Shown here: positions 4,587-11,635 of the stretch, in pieces
Position numbering within the stretch: the stretch's first letter is position 1
How the letters are laid out: every line of letters starts with the position of its first letter
Origin: JAFGPJ01 sp964439135
GTDB lineage: Bacteria; Planctomycetota; Phycisphaerae; Sedimentisphaerales; Anaerobacaceae
Length of the DNA: 13,020 nt
Reading direction: 5' to 3'
NCBI GenBank assembly: GCA_964439135.1
Contig: CAYTNN010000135.1
Coordinates: forward strand, 1 to 13,020
Translations under genes and position numbers: made by a program
The notes under the pieces: generated by a model
Database searches by the model: none
What the model saw: only the letters and a program-made list of their open reading frames with translations
What the model was told of the DNA's origin: nothing

Positions 4587-6992
4587 CTATTGGCCGCCAA
4601 GGTGGAGCCACTCGCTGATAGCAGGGGCGAATTTTACTATGACGCCTGAGAAGACTACGCTGACCATTGTCATAAGCTTGATCAGGATGTTCAGGCTCGG
4701 CCCGGATGTATCCTTGCATGGATCGCCGACGGTATCGCCGACAACGGCTGCTTTGTGTGCCTCGGAGCCTTTGCCGCCGTGGGCGCCTTTTTCGATATAC
4801 TTCTTGGCGTTGTCCCATGCGCCGCCGGCATTGTTCAGCGTGATAGCAAGGGCAAAACCGGTTGTAAGACCGCCGACCAGCAGGCCCATGACACCAGCGA
4901 CACCCAGAAGCAGGCCGGTCACAACAGGGACGATAATCGCCAGCAGGGACGGCAGCAGCATTTCCTTCTGTGCCCCCTTGGTGGAAATAGCAACACAACG
5001 GGCGTAGTCGGGCTTGCCTGTGCCCTCCATGATCCCTGCGATCTCCCTGAACTGCCGGCGAACTTCGTTCACCATTGCACCTGCAGTTCGACCGACCGCC
5101 TTCATAGTCATTGCACTGAAGACGAAGGCCATCATCGCGCCGATGAAGATGCCGCCGATAAGTTTCGGGTTCATAATATTGAGACCGAAGGCATCGACGA
5201 AAACCATGATTTCTGCGGTCTTGACATTGATGGCCTCGCCGACGCCGTCTTTGGCGGCAAATACAACTTCGCCGACCTGATAGATTCCATCGACACTTTC
5301 GTTGGCCAATCGGCCGATCCATATCCGGACCTCTTCGATGTAGGCGGCCATAAGGGCCATGGCTGTCAGGGCCGCCGAACCGATGGCGAAACCCTTGCCG
5401 GTTGCCGCAGTGGTGTTACCGAGAGAATCCAGGGCGTCGGTGCGTTTGCGAACCTCCGGTCCCAGACCGCTCATCTCGGCGTTGCCTCCTGCATTGTCGG
5501 CGATGGGGCCATACGCGTCGGTTGCCAGCGTGATGCCCAGAGTGGCAAGCATTCCCACGGCCGCAAAGCCGATGCCGTAAAGACCCATTGCGATGTTCGA
5601 AAAGCCTCCCGCGAAGCCGAACGCACAGAGAATACCAATAACAATCGTAATAACCGGAAGGCCGGCTGAGTACATTCCCGTAGATAAACCGTCAATGATC
5701 GTGGTTGCCGGTCCCATGTTGGCCTGGTCGGCGATACCCCTGGTAGGCTTGTACTCGTCGGAAGTATAGTACTCGGTGAATTGTCCAATCAGAACACCGG
5801 CTACCAGACCTGAAATAACCGAGCCAAACACGCCCCAGGTAATCCAATGCAAGGCAGCCAGTCCTGCAACGGCCACGATGATTAGAACGGAACTGCCAAG
5901 CGTACCGACCAGAAGGGCTCTTAGGAGATTCTTCTGAGTAGCATCCTCTTTGCACCGAACCATGAATATTCCGGCGATAGAAAGCAGAATGCCGAGGCCG
6001 GCAACAACCATCGGCGCCAGCACGGCTTTTAGCGGAGTCAGGCCTTCCGGCAGAGTCCCCAGAGTCAGTGCCGCACCCAGAGCGGCGGTCGCAAGGATTG
6101 AACCGCAGTAGCTTTCATAGAGGTCGGCACCCATGCCGGCCACGTCGCCGACGTTATCGCCTACGTTGTCGGCGATTGTAGCGGGATTTCTCGGATCGTC
6201 TTCCGGAATCCCCGCTTCGACTTTACCTACCAGGTCGGCTCCGACATCGGCGGCCTTCGTATAGATACCGCCGCCGACACGGGCAAACAACGCCTGGGTC
6301 GAAGCACCCATACCGAATGTAATCATGGTTGTGGTGATTTCCACGAGCTTATGCTCGATTTCCATCCCGGGTTTGACAAGCTGCAGCCCCCAGAGCGTCA
6401 GCCCGTCCGCCATGTGTTGGGCCGTATAGACGACCTTGTCGAGAATCAGATACCACATGGAGATGTCGAAGAGGCCGAAGCCCACGACGACCAGTCCCAT
6501 CACGGCACCGGAGCGGAAGGCGACCTGCAGGCCGCTGTTGAGGCTCTTGCTTGCGCCTTGAGCGGTTCTCGCCGAGGCGTTCGTCGCCGTCTTCATACCC
6601 AGAAATCCGCACAGGCCGCTGAAGAAGCCGCCTGTCAGGAAGGCCACTGGCACAAACGGGTTCTGGACGCCTTTATAGGCGAGGAAAGCAAAAATCGCCA
6701 GCAGCACGACAAACACCATCGTAACCACGCTGTACTGCCGGAACAGATAAGCGTATGCGCCCTCGCGCACGTACCGGGCAATTTCAATCATTTTCTCGGT
6801 GCCTTCAGGGGCCTCCATGACCTTCCTGTAAAAATAGAAGGCAAAACCCAGCGCCAGCAGAGCCGAGATTGGCGCGATCCACCATACCAATGGCACGCCG
6901 GTCTCGCTCGCATTTGTGCCTTCGGCCGCCATAGCTACTGTGCTAAAGGCTAAGGCCGGCACCAAAAGTGCGATTCTCTTGAAAATTGTCAC
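4587..6992 (-). CDS. hppA: K+-dependent membrane-bound ion-pumping pyrophosphatase
   Basis: Integral membrane pyrophosphatase that couples hydrolysis of pyrophosphate to outward pumping of H+ or Na+. Many membrane helices run through the 801 residues. The three conserved cytoplasmic segments are intact: DVGADLVGK...PEDDPRNPATIADNVGDNVGD (about 249-285), DAYGPIADNAGG...EVRKRTDALDSLGNTT (492-528), and LNNAGGAWDNAKKYIE...DTVGDPCKDTSGPSLN (719-768). GNTTAATG carries Ala at the position where K+-independent enzymes have Lys, so K+ dependence is expected. The semi-conserved Glu is in DLYESY (about E293); pumped ion not decided. The start is GTG at 6992, backed by AAAGGAG seven bases upstream. The N-terminus (IFKRIALLVPALAFSTVAMAAEG) resembles a signal peptide. 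It is probably monocistronic, with its own terminator at 4506-4533. Confidence 0.97.
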   Translation of the reverse strand: MTIFKRIALLVPALAFSTVAMAAEGTNASETGVPLVWWIAPISALLALGFAFYFYRKVMEAPEGTEKMIEIARYVREGAYAYLFRQYSVVTMVFVVLLAIFAFLAYKGVQNPFVPVAFLTGGFFSGLCGFLGMKTATNASARTAQGASKSLNSGLQVAFRSGAVMGLVVVGFGLFDISMWYLILDKVVYTAQHMADGLTLWGLQLVKPGMEIEHKLVEITTTMITFGMGASTQALFARVGGGIYTKAADVGADLVGKVEAGIPEDDPRNPATIADNVGDNVGDVAGMGADLYESYCGSILATAALGAALTLGTLPEGLTPLKAVLAPMVVAGLGILLSIAGIFMVRCKEDATQKNLLRALLVGTLGSSVLIIVAVAGLAALHWITWGVFGSVISGLVAGVLIGQFTEYYTSDEYKPTRGIADQANMGPATTIIDGLSTGMYSAGLPVITIVIGILCAFGFAGGFSNIAMGLYGIGFAAVGMLATLGITLATDAYGPIADNAGGNAEMSGLGPEVRKRTDALDSLGNTTAATGKGFAIGSAALTAMALMAAYIEEVRIWIGRLANESVDGIYQVGEVVFAAKDGVGEAINVKTAEIMVFVDAFGLNIMNPKLIGGIFIGAMMAFVFSAMTMKAVGRTAGAMVNEVRRQFREIAGIMEGTGKPDYARCVAISTKGAQKEMLLPSLLAIIVPVVTGLLLGVAGVMGLLVGGLTTGFALAITLNNAGGAWDNAKKYIEKGAHGGKGSEAHKAAVVGDTVGDPCKDTSGPSLNILIKLMTMVSVVFSGVIVKFAPAISEWLHLGGQ

Positions 6993-7053
6993 TTTTTTAC
7001 TCCTTTCGAATTTGACAGCAATAACAAACTCAATAACAAACAAAAGTTTTTGA

Positions 7054-7081
7054 AGTTTAACGAAAAAGAATAGTTTTTCAA
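7054..7081 (-). promoter_or_regulatory. Candidate promoter for hppA
   Basis: On the minus strand TTGAAA (7081-7076), a 16-base spacer and TAAACT (7059-7054), about 60 bases before the GTG. The -10 matches four of six. The rest of the 183-base gap (6993-7175) shows no terminator for the upstream gene. Confidence 0.4.
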
Positions 7082-7175
7082 CTGTTTTATTGTATGGCCT
7101 GAATTTTCGTGGGAAATATTCATATTAGAATATAAAGATACAGTGGAGTCTCAGTCATGCAGAAAAGGATTATTA

Positions 7176-7952
7176 TTAGTATTTTAGATAAATGACAATG
7201 CCGGCGAGAATCAAAATGACGGTTACACATACGCTGACCGCGGCGATAAAAATCCACATAAAACGTTTATTCTGCCTGGATATGATGTATTTCAGGTATC
7301 TGTCGCTGGCGGCAAAAGTCTTGCTCATTTGAATAATTCCATCGGTCTGACCAACGGTGCTCTGGTTCAGTTTATCCAGGCTCTCGTTAAAATTATTCAT
7401 GCCCTCGGTCATTTGGACATCGATATCGGCTGCGGCGGCAAGCTGATGGTCGATATTCACCAGAGCATCGGTTTGCTTGGCCGTTTCAGTCGGGATTTTT
7501 TCAACCGCATCGATAAACTGCTCGTTTTTGGCGGCCGAGGCCTTGAGTTGTTCGAGAAGCTGCTCGGTTATCAGCTTCTGATTTTCCACAACGGTGGGAA
7601 AGCTTTCAAGCATTTCGGGCAATTGCTGGATCCGGCCCATCAAATCTTCATGCTGTGTGGCCTGGCGGCTCAAATGTTCGTTAATACCCTGCAATTGTTC
7701 GACGAGCTTGTCAAAACCTTCCTGCAGTTTTTGGAGTGACTCCTGTCTTTCGGCCGGCGGAACCGCCCTGACTACGACATTATTACCTCGAGCCCCGACC
7801 GGCACGGACCTATCGCCTGCCTGCTCGGCAGAGTCATCATTCTGGCTGATCAGGCCATCATCGTCGATCTCCGGCCGATGGGCTCCGCCTATGGACGGTT
7901 TATGCGCCCGCAACCACCTGCCAGTATCAGCCCAGAATTCTCTCAGAGTCAT
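7176..7952 (-). CDS. Coiled-coil protein with C-terminal membrane anchor, unknown function
   Basis: I do not recognise a named family. The 258 residues divide into a polar N-terminal part (1-65, starting MTLREFWADTGRWLRAHKPS), a long heptad-rich helical region (about 66-220, rich in Leu, Gln, Glu; LQKLQEGFDKLVEQLQGINE is typical), and a single membrane helix at 231-256 preceded by RQNKR and ending almost at the C-terminus. The expected topology is a tail-anchored protein with the coiled coil in the cytoplasm. The start at 7952 has AGGAG eight bases upstream. It lies upstream of hppA in the same direction, but hppA seems to have its own promoter. A structural or scaffolding role is possible; no enzymatic motif is seen. 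Confidence 0.85.
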   Translation of the reverse strand: MTLREFWADTGRWLRAHKPSIGGAHRPEIDDDGLISQNDDSAEQAGDRSVPVGARGNNVVVRAVPPAERQESLQKLQEGFDKLVEQLQGINEHLSRQATQHEDLMGRIQQLPEMLESFPTVVENQKLITEQLLEQLKASAAKNEQFIDAVEKIPTETAKQTDALVNIDHQLAAAADIDVQMTEGMNNFNESLDKLNQSTVGQTDGIIQMSKTFAASDRYLKYIISRQNKRFMWIFIAAVSVCVTVILILAGIVIYLKY

Positions 7953-8042
7953 TTTCTAAACTCCTAAACGAACTTTCGCAAAATGAATCTCAGCACATAT
8001 TAAAGGCTCTTTAAGCTTTAAGTTCAAGTAATTTTTGCCATA

Positions 8043-8073
8043 ATTATAGGCATATATCCAATTGCTAAGTCAA
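8043..8073 (-). promoter_or_regulatory. Candidate promoter for the coiled-coil membrane protein
   Basis: Minus strand: TTGACT (8073-8068) and a perfect TATAAT (8048-8043) with a 19-base spacer, longer than ideal. Transcription would start about 85 bases before the ATG at 7952. Confidence 0.45.
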
Positions 8074-8144
8074 TTGTACGGGAAATCTCAGCATGGAATT
8101 TAAAAAAGTGTAACAAAAAGGTTTGGATGCCGTCTTATATAAAA

Positions 8145-8209
8145 AAGGGTGCGCAGCCGGTACAGAATTATCTTGGGCCTTTCAAGGTCCCGCAGGTCCC
8201 GACCGGCAC
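8145..8209 (-). terminator. Possible structured RNA end: long-range stem followed by six T's on the minus strand
   Basis: GCCGGT (8156-8161) and ACCGGC (8202-8207) are perfect complements. Between them GGGCC and GG-U-CCC (about 8175-8190) can form a hairpin with one bulge. On the minus strand the outer stem is followed by GCACCC and six T's (8141-8146), which resembles a terminator. No leftward gene precedes it, so it might end a small RNA or an attenuated leader. Low certainty. Confidence 0.3.
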
Positions 8210-8239
8210 AAATTTACAGGTTATCGGTCGAAATAATGT

Positions 8240-8268
8240 TTGACGCATTGCCCGGAATCTGGTAAACT
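8240..8268 (+). promoter_or_regulatory. Promoter for the pseudopilin/serpin-like gene
   Basis: TTGACG (8240-8245), a 17-base spacer and TAAACT (8263-8268), with transcription starting near 8275. The 107-base leader contains an eight-pair stem, 8290-8297 with 8342-8349 (GCCGGCAG with CUGCCGGU, one G-U), ending 17 bases before the GGAGG ribosome site. Confidence 0.55.
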
Positions 8269-8381
8269 TTTGGTAAGAATGATCGACTTGCCGGCAGCAG
8301 GAATCCGGTTGGTTGTCGCGGAATACTGAGAAGATAACGCCCTGCCGGTTAACCAGGAAAATCTTTGGAGGAAAAACAAAA

Positions 8382-10364
8382 ATGTTACAGCGAGACAAAG
8401 CGAAAAAATTTGGGCCCATCGAGATTCTGGTTGTGGTATTTGTGTGCCTGTTTGCCCTGGCCGTCATAGGCCCTGCAATGCAGATGTCCCGATTCGAAGA
8501 ATATCGCTTAGCGTGCGCCACGAATCTGTCCAACATTGGCAAGGCGATGCTGATATATGCCAACGACTACGATGACGAATTGCCGCGCTCCGGCGGCAGG
8601 AACTCCGTTTGGGCTCCAACAATTCCCGACTGGAGGGCGAATAATCGATTTAGCGCTTACGGCTTATCGGCCAATGGTGACCGTGGATCGGCAAGTATCT
8701 CTTCCTGTTTCTATCTTCTGGTCAAGTATGTCGAGATGACGCCCAGAACCTTTGTATGCCCGGGCGACGCCGGGACCACGGAGTTCAAGCTCGCCGACGT
8801 GGACGCAGGTGGTAATATGCTTACTGATCTGTGGGATTTCGGGCCGGAGCCAGGAAAGCACTGCAGCTATGCCTATCACATGCCTTTCGGCTTGTATGCT
8901 CTGTCCACATCGAACGATCCCGGTATGGCAATCGCGGCCGACCGGAATCCGTGGATGGATTCTCCCGCTGGTATGGATAAATACATAGGTCTCTTCGATC
9001 CTGATGGCGGCAGAGAAGCTGTAAAAGTCGGCAATGCCGTAGCCCATGAGGAAGAAGGCCAGAATGTCCTGTTTCTGGATATCCACGTCGGCTTTGAGGA
9101 ACGCTCGGCATGTGGCGTCAATAATGATAATATCTACACCCAGTGGGATGGAGGAGACATACGATATGGCATGGTACCTATAGTTGGAAGTGAGCCAATG
9201 AGTAGGCTCGACTCACTATTAGTTCACGACCCGGTTTCGCCCAGTAGCACGACAATAACCAAGGAGCCCGAAGCGATAGATTCAAACGATCTCGAACAGA
9301 CCTCAATCGTCGCTACCCTTGACAGTCCCTTCCCGAAATACCACAACGTCATCTGGTGCTCGACTTTCCAGATGGCCTGGGACATACTCAAGCTGTACAT
9401 TATTGGCGAGCCGGTCGAAATCCCGGGCGCGGAAGAACTGGCGGACAGTCTGAACAAGGCGGAATTTTCAGATAAAAACATCGAATACGAATCGTACTTC
9501 GCAGCGGCCGGCTTCCTGGCCGATGGGATAATTGAAGAAATCCAGGATGAGATGACACAGCTTTTCCCGACCGAGCCGGCGCCTGTTTTTGACGGAATAG
9601 ATGAGTTGCCGCTCGAAACGATTATTGCTTACTCTTACCTGAATGCGGATATCGAATTCGAGTATCCGTTCTATGCCGGCAATAATGAATTTGACTTCCA
9701 GGACTCGAATGGCACGGTTACGAAAGTCATGTCGTTTTGCACTCGTTCGGACTCAGACAGCGAGAATATGGTCCGCGAACAAGTCGACGTTCTCTACTAC
9801 AAGCAAGGCGAGCAGACGAGCGAGACCGAGTTCGCGGTCGATTTGTGCATACATACTTATCCGTATCAGGTTGTGCTGGCCTGCGTGCCCCAGCAGAAAA
9901 ATCTCGGCAAGACCGTAGACTACGCCGAGCAGAAGATTTCCGAATTCACGCAGGACCCGAACTACGAGCAAATGCGAAAGCTCCAGCCCGCCTTAACAGC
10001 AGGACGTTTCGGCGAACGGCCTGCCGAGACTCTGACCGTCCCTGATGTGCTCTATAAACTAACGCATCACTTCGCGGAATTGGAGGGCAAGTCACTCGGA
10101 AACCAGCCGTGGCTGGATCAGGGGTATTACATCCAGAAGGCCATGCAGATGATAGACTTCACGCTCGGCCGGACTGGTGTCGTCCTGAAATCGGATGCTG
10201 TAATTGTTGTCCCGCCGTTAGGAATTGACACCGATCAAAGACGTTTCGAATTTAACAGGCCCTTTCTTATCTACATAAAAAAACGCGAGCCGGCAGCATC
10301 CCCATTCTTCGTAATGTGGGTGGACAACGCCGAGCTGATGAAGGAATTCGTACCCGACGAATAA
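8382..10364 (+). CDS. Pseudopilin-like N-terminal region fused to a serpin-like C-terminal domain
   Basis: A 660-residue envelope protein in two parts. Residues 1-265 resemble the large pseudopilin-like (type II secretion G / DUF1559-like) proteins of Planctomycetota: KKFGPIEILVVV and a membrane helix (14-32), CATNLSNIGKAMLIYANDYDDELP (47-68), FVCPGD (124-129), and VLFLDIHVG (229-237) where relatives have DGHV. After a Ser/Thr/Pro-rich linker, residues about 319-655 look serpin-like: NVIWCSTFQMAWDILK, an IIAYSYLNADIEFEYPF segment like the serpin shutter region, VTKVMSF, and FEFNRPFLIYI (622-632), which fits the serpin signature pattern residue by residue. The loop before it has nearly normal length but lacks the small-residue hinge, so protease inhibition is doubtful. 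The ATG at 8382 has GGAGG ten bases upstream. It appears monocistronic. The serpin reading rests on motif alignment by eye. Confidence 0.75.
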   Translation: MLQRDKAKKFGPIEILVVVFVCLFALAVIGPAMQMSRFEEYRLACATNLSNIGKAMLIYANDYDDELPRSGGRNSVWAPTIPDWRANNRFSAYGLSANGDRGSASISSCFYLLVKYVEMTPRTFVCPGDAGTTEFKLADVDAGGNMLTDLWDFGPEPGKHCSYAYHMPFGLYALSTSNDPGMAIAADRNPWMDSPAGMDKYIGLFDPDGGREAVKVGNAVAHEEEGQNVLFLDIHVGFEERSACGVNNDNIYTQWDGGDIRYGMVPIVGSEPMSRLDSLLVHDPVSPSSTTITKEPEAIDSNDLEQTSIVATLDSPFPKYHNVIWCSTFQMAWDILKLYIIGEPVEIPGAEELADSLNKAEFSDKNIEYESYFAAAGFLADGIIEEIQDEMTQLFPTEPAPVFDGIDELPLETIIAYSYLNADIEFEYPFYAGNNEFDFQDSNGTVTKVMSFCTRSDSDSENMVREQVDVLYYKQGEQTSETEFAVDLCIHTYPYQVVLACVPQQKNLGKTVDYAEQKISEFTQDPNYEQMRKLQPALTAGRFGERPAETLTVPDVLYKLTHHFAELEGKSLGNQPWLDQGYYIQKAMQMIDFTLGRTGVVLKSDAVIVVPPLGIDTDQRRFEFNRPFLIYIKKREPAASPFFVMWVDNAELMKEFVPDE

Positions 10365-10392
10365 TATTATCCTCCAGCACACGTGTCATCGT

Positions 10393-10404
10393 TGTCATTG
10401 CGAG
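10393..10404 (+). repeat. Partial copy of a dispersed GTCATTGCGAG repeat
   Basis: TGTCATTGCGAG here matches the beginning of the longer element at 10453-10489, 60 bases downstream, but then diverges. It is probably a decayed copy of the same dispersed repeat. Confidence 0.45.
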
Positions 10405-10452
10405 CACCTGACCTGATTCTCAGGATGCACAGAAAAGAAAATAGCCCACCAA

Positions 10453-10489
10453 TGTCATTGCGAAGGAGCGCAGCGACTGTGGCAATCTC
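10453..10489 (+). repeat. REP-like dispersed repeat (TGTCATTGCGA ... GGCAATCTC)
   Basis: TGTCATTGCGAAGGAGCG, then CAGCGACTGTGGCAATCTC. This matches from memory a palindromic intergenic repeat found in many unrelated bacterial genomes, with ATTGC and GCAAT as outer complementary ends. It does not code. A count of copies in the genome would confirm it. Confidence 0.6.
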
Positions 10490-10504
10490 AAATGTCGCCT
10501 TGTG

Positions 10505-10533
10505 ACTTTTTCAACAGCCCCGCTGTCCCTAGT
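10505..10533 (+). terminator. Hairpin with T run, possible terminator or insertion-element end remnant
   Basis: ACAGC-CCC-GCTGT (10514-10526) is a perfect five-pair hairpin followed by CCCTAGTTTTT, which could end rightward transcripts. The flanking GACTTTTTCAACAGCCC also resembles sequence often seen at ends of insertion elements; no transposase is adjacent. The CTAG-containing 12 bases recur inverted at 12952-12963. Confidence 0.4.
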
Positions 10534-10543
10534 TTTTCCAAGG

Positions 10544-10786
10544 CTATTCTGGTATTGGTACTAAAAAAACCTGATTGTTGTCTTTTTGTGTAAAAAAGTG
10601 TCCCGTTTTTGGGCATTCTGTTTTGTTGTTGATCAAGGTAGCGATAGCCGTTGGTAATGCTTTGCCTGCGTACAAGTCGCCTATGCTTTCTTTTTCAACT
10701 GGCCCGTCATCCAGAGGAACACGAATACGCATCGGATGAACCTCGCTGCATTCATTGCAAAATACGTATATATCATAATTCGCCAT
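10544..10786 (-). CDS. Small Cys-rich protein, possible zinc ribbon, unknown function
   Basis: An 80-residue protein beginning MANYDIYVFCNECSEVHPM. Two Cys sites, C-N-E-C near the N-terminus and C-P-K-T-G-H near residue 58, could form a zinc-binding ribbon. Between them is DDGPVEKESIGDLYAGKALP, and the end is FTQKDNNQVFLVPIPE. It looks like a genuine conserved small protein, but I cannot name a family or function. The ATG at 10786 is chosen because AGGAG lies seven bases upstream; a GTG codon directly before it is an alternative. It stands alone, convergent with the pseudopilin/serpin-like gene and surrounded by repeat debris. No promoter is obvious in the AT-rich sequence upstream. Confidence 0.8.
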   Translation of the reverse strand: MANYDIYVFCNECSEVHPMRIRVPLDDGPVEKESIGDLYAGKALPTAIATLINNKTECPKTGHFFTQKDNNQVFLVPIPE

Positions 10787-11062
10787 CACAGAACTCCTGA
10801 CTCTGTTTATTCGGTTTGAATAGGAGTTAAATAGGAACGTTTAACGATTTTGTGTATTCAGTCCTTTTTCTTCTGTTTCTATACGTCTTTTTAAATACCT
10901 TTTCTCATTAAACCTCATAAATTGGTAAACGTCACTAATAAATTCTATGTTTTATCTTTCATCTATTTTTTAGCATAAAATATTCTATCTCTATATACGC
11001 TGATTTTGCTTTTTTTGTTCGCGTAAAAAAATTATATAAGTGCTTTCCCATGCAGTGCTTAT

Positions 11063-11130
11063 GGGGGCGGAAAGGTGACGGCTGAAATGGTATGGATTGG
11101 GATGGAGAGGGGACGGAATGGAGTGGGGGC
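11063..11130 (+). repeat. G-rich purine tract, possible G-quadruplex DNA
   Basis: More than eight G runs of two to five bases are separated by one to three other bases, mostly as ATGG, ATTGGG, AGAGGGG, ACGG, AATGG and AGTGGGGG. The strand asymmetry is marked. Such spacing allows two-tetrad quadruplexes on the plus strand. Confidence 0.5.
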
Positions 11131-11476
11131 TTGGTAGATAGATCAGGACTAAAACTACAATACCAAAGTGGTGACGCTCGTATTCTTACATCTTGGATTT
11201 TATTCGTATGTTCTACCCTACTCAACGCCAACAGAATCTGTGAAAAAATAGGGCTCCCCGCTTCAAAACATCGTTTAGGAGATAAGTCACTGTTTCGTAG
11301 GCTATTGTACATCGTACAATCAATCAAAAGCAAATTGACTTTGTAATCATATATAATCCACCCGGATTTCCTGAAAAATCTCCTTGACTCCATCCTTTCT
11401 GCAGGGGCCTCTACGAGATAAAAATCAATATATTCCCACTCTCTCCCCAGCAACATCGCTGTTTTCTTGTATTTAC

Positions 11477-11506
11477 TTGACTTCCTGAATCCGCTTATGC
11501 TATGAT
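11477..11506 (+). promoter_or_regulatory. Promoter for the PEP-CTERM-like secreted protein
   Basis: TTGACT (11477-11482), an 18-base spacer and TATGAT (11501-11506), both five of six matches. Transcription would start near 11513, giving a leader of about 154 bases. Confidence 0.6.
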
Positions 11507-11520
11507 AAAATCAGCATCCG

Positions 11521-11635
11521 AGATAAAGCCGCAGGAAACACCTTGGTCCAAGATTTAGCGGTGCCGTTCTTTTTGCACTATAAATAACGGAGGAGCTTTG
11601 TACTGAAAATAATCAAGGAACGGTGCTTTTTGTAT
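11521..11635 (+). promoter_or_regulatory. Attenuator-like leader with alternative stems
   Basis: An upstream domain is closed by CCGC (11529-11532) with GCGG (11558-11561) and contains a CUUG-GUC-CAAG hairpin. Next, 11560-11572 can pair with 11615-11627 (core CCGUUCUUU with AAGGAACGG, several G-U pairs), followed by TTTTG. The CCGTT of this stem can instead pair with AACGG at 11586-11590. The closing helix and the long stem share bases, an arrangement seen in riboswitch or attenuator leaders. I recognise no known class. Confidence 0.35.

Larger units (their letters stand above)
7953..8381. other. Divergent intergenic region (429 bases)
   Basis: Between two divergent genes. It holds a leftward promoter candidate (8043-8073), an element ending in a T run on the minus strand with internal pairing (8145-8209), a good rightward promoter (8240-8268) and a structured leader before the ATG at 8382. 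No supported ORF is present; an open frame on the minus strand from 8563 overlaps the real gene and has no coding character. Confidence 0.8.

Noticed and set aside
4755..5669. 304-codon open frame on the plus strand
   Set aside because: Antisense to hppA; Cys/His/Arg-rich translation typical of a shadow frame.
8313..8381. Upstream TTG extension of the pseudopilin/serpin-like protein
   Set aside because: The ATG at 8382 has GGAGG and places the Lys-rich prepilin-like start correctly; the extension lies in the structured leader.
8275..8381. c-di-GMP (GEMM) riboswitch
   Set aside because: The GCCGGTTAACC stretch recalls part of the class I consensus, but the GCAAACC and GGGACGCAAAGCC parts are absent.
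8168..8563. 131-codon open frame on the minus strand
   Set aside because: Overlaps the promoter, leader and first codons of the pseudopilin/serpin-like gene; no ribosome site and no domain.
11092..11346. 84-codon open frame on the plus strand
   Set aside because: Starts within the G-rich tract without a ribosome site and overlaps the minus-strand frame; no recognisable protein.
10959..11456. 165-codon open frame on the minus strand
   Set aside because: No ribosome site. Its second half is a translation of the G-rich tract (Ser/Pro repeats) and its end runs into AT-rich sequence. The first 60 codons look slightly more protein-like but match nothing I know.
11561..11580. Sigma54 (-24/-12) promoter before the PEP-CTERM-like gene
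   Set aside because: GG and GC are spaced 13 bases apart instead of 10, and a good sigma70-type promoter lies upstream.
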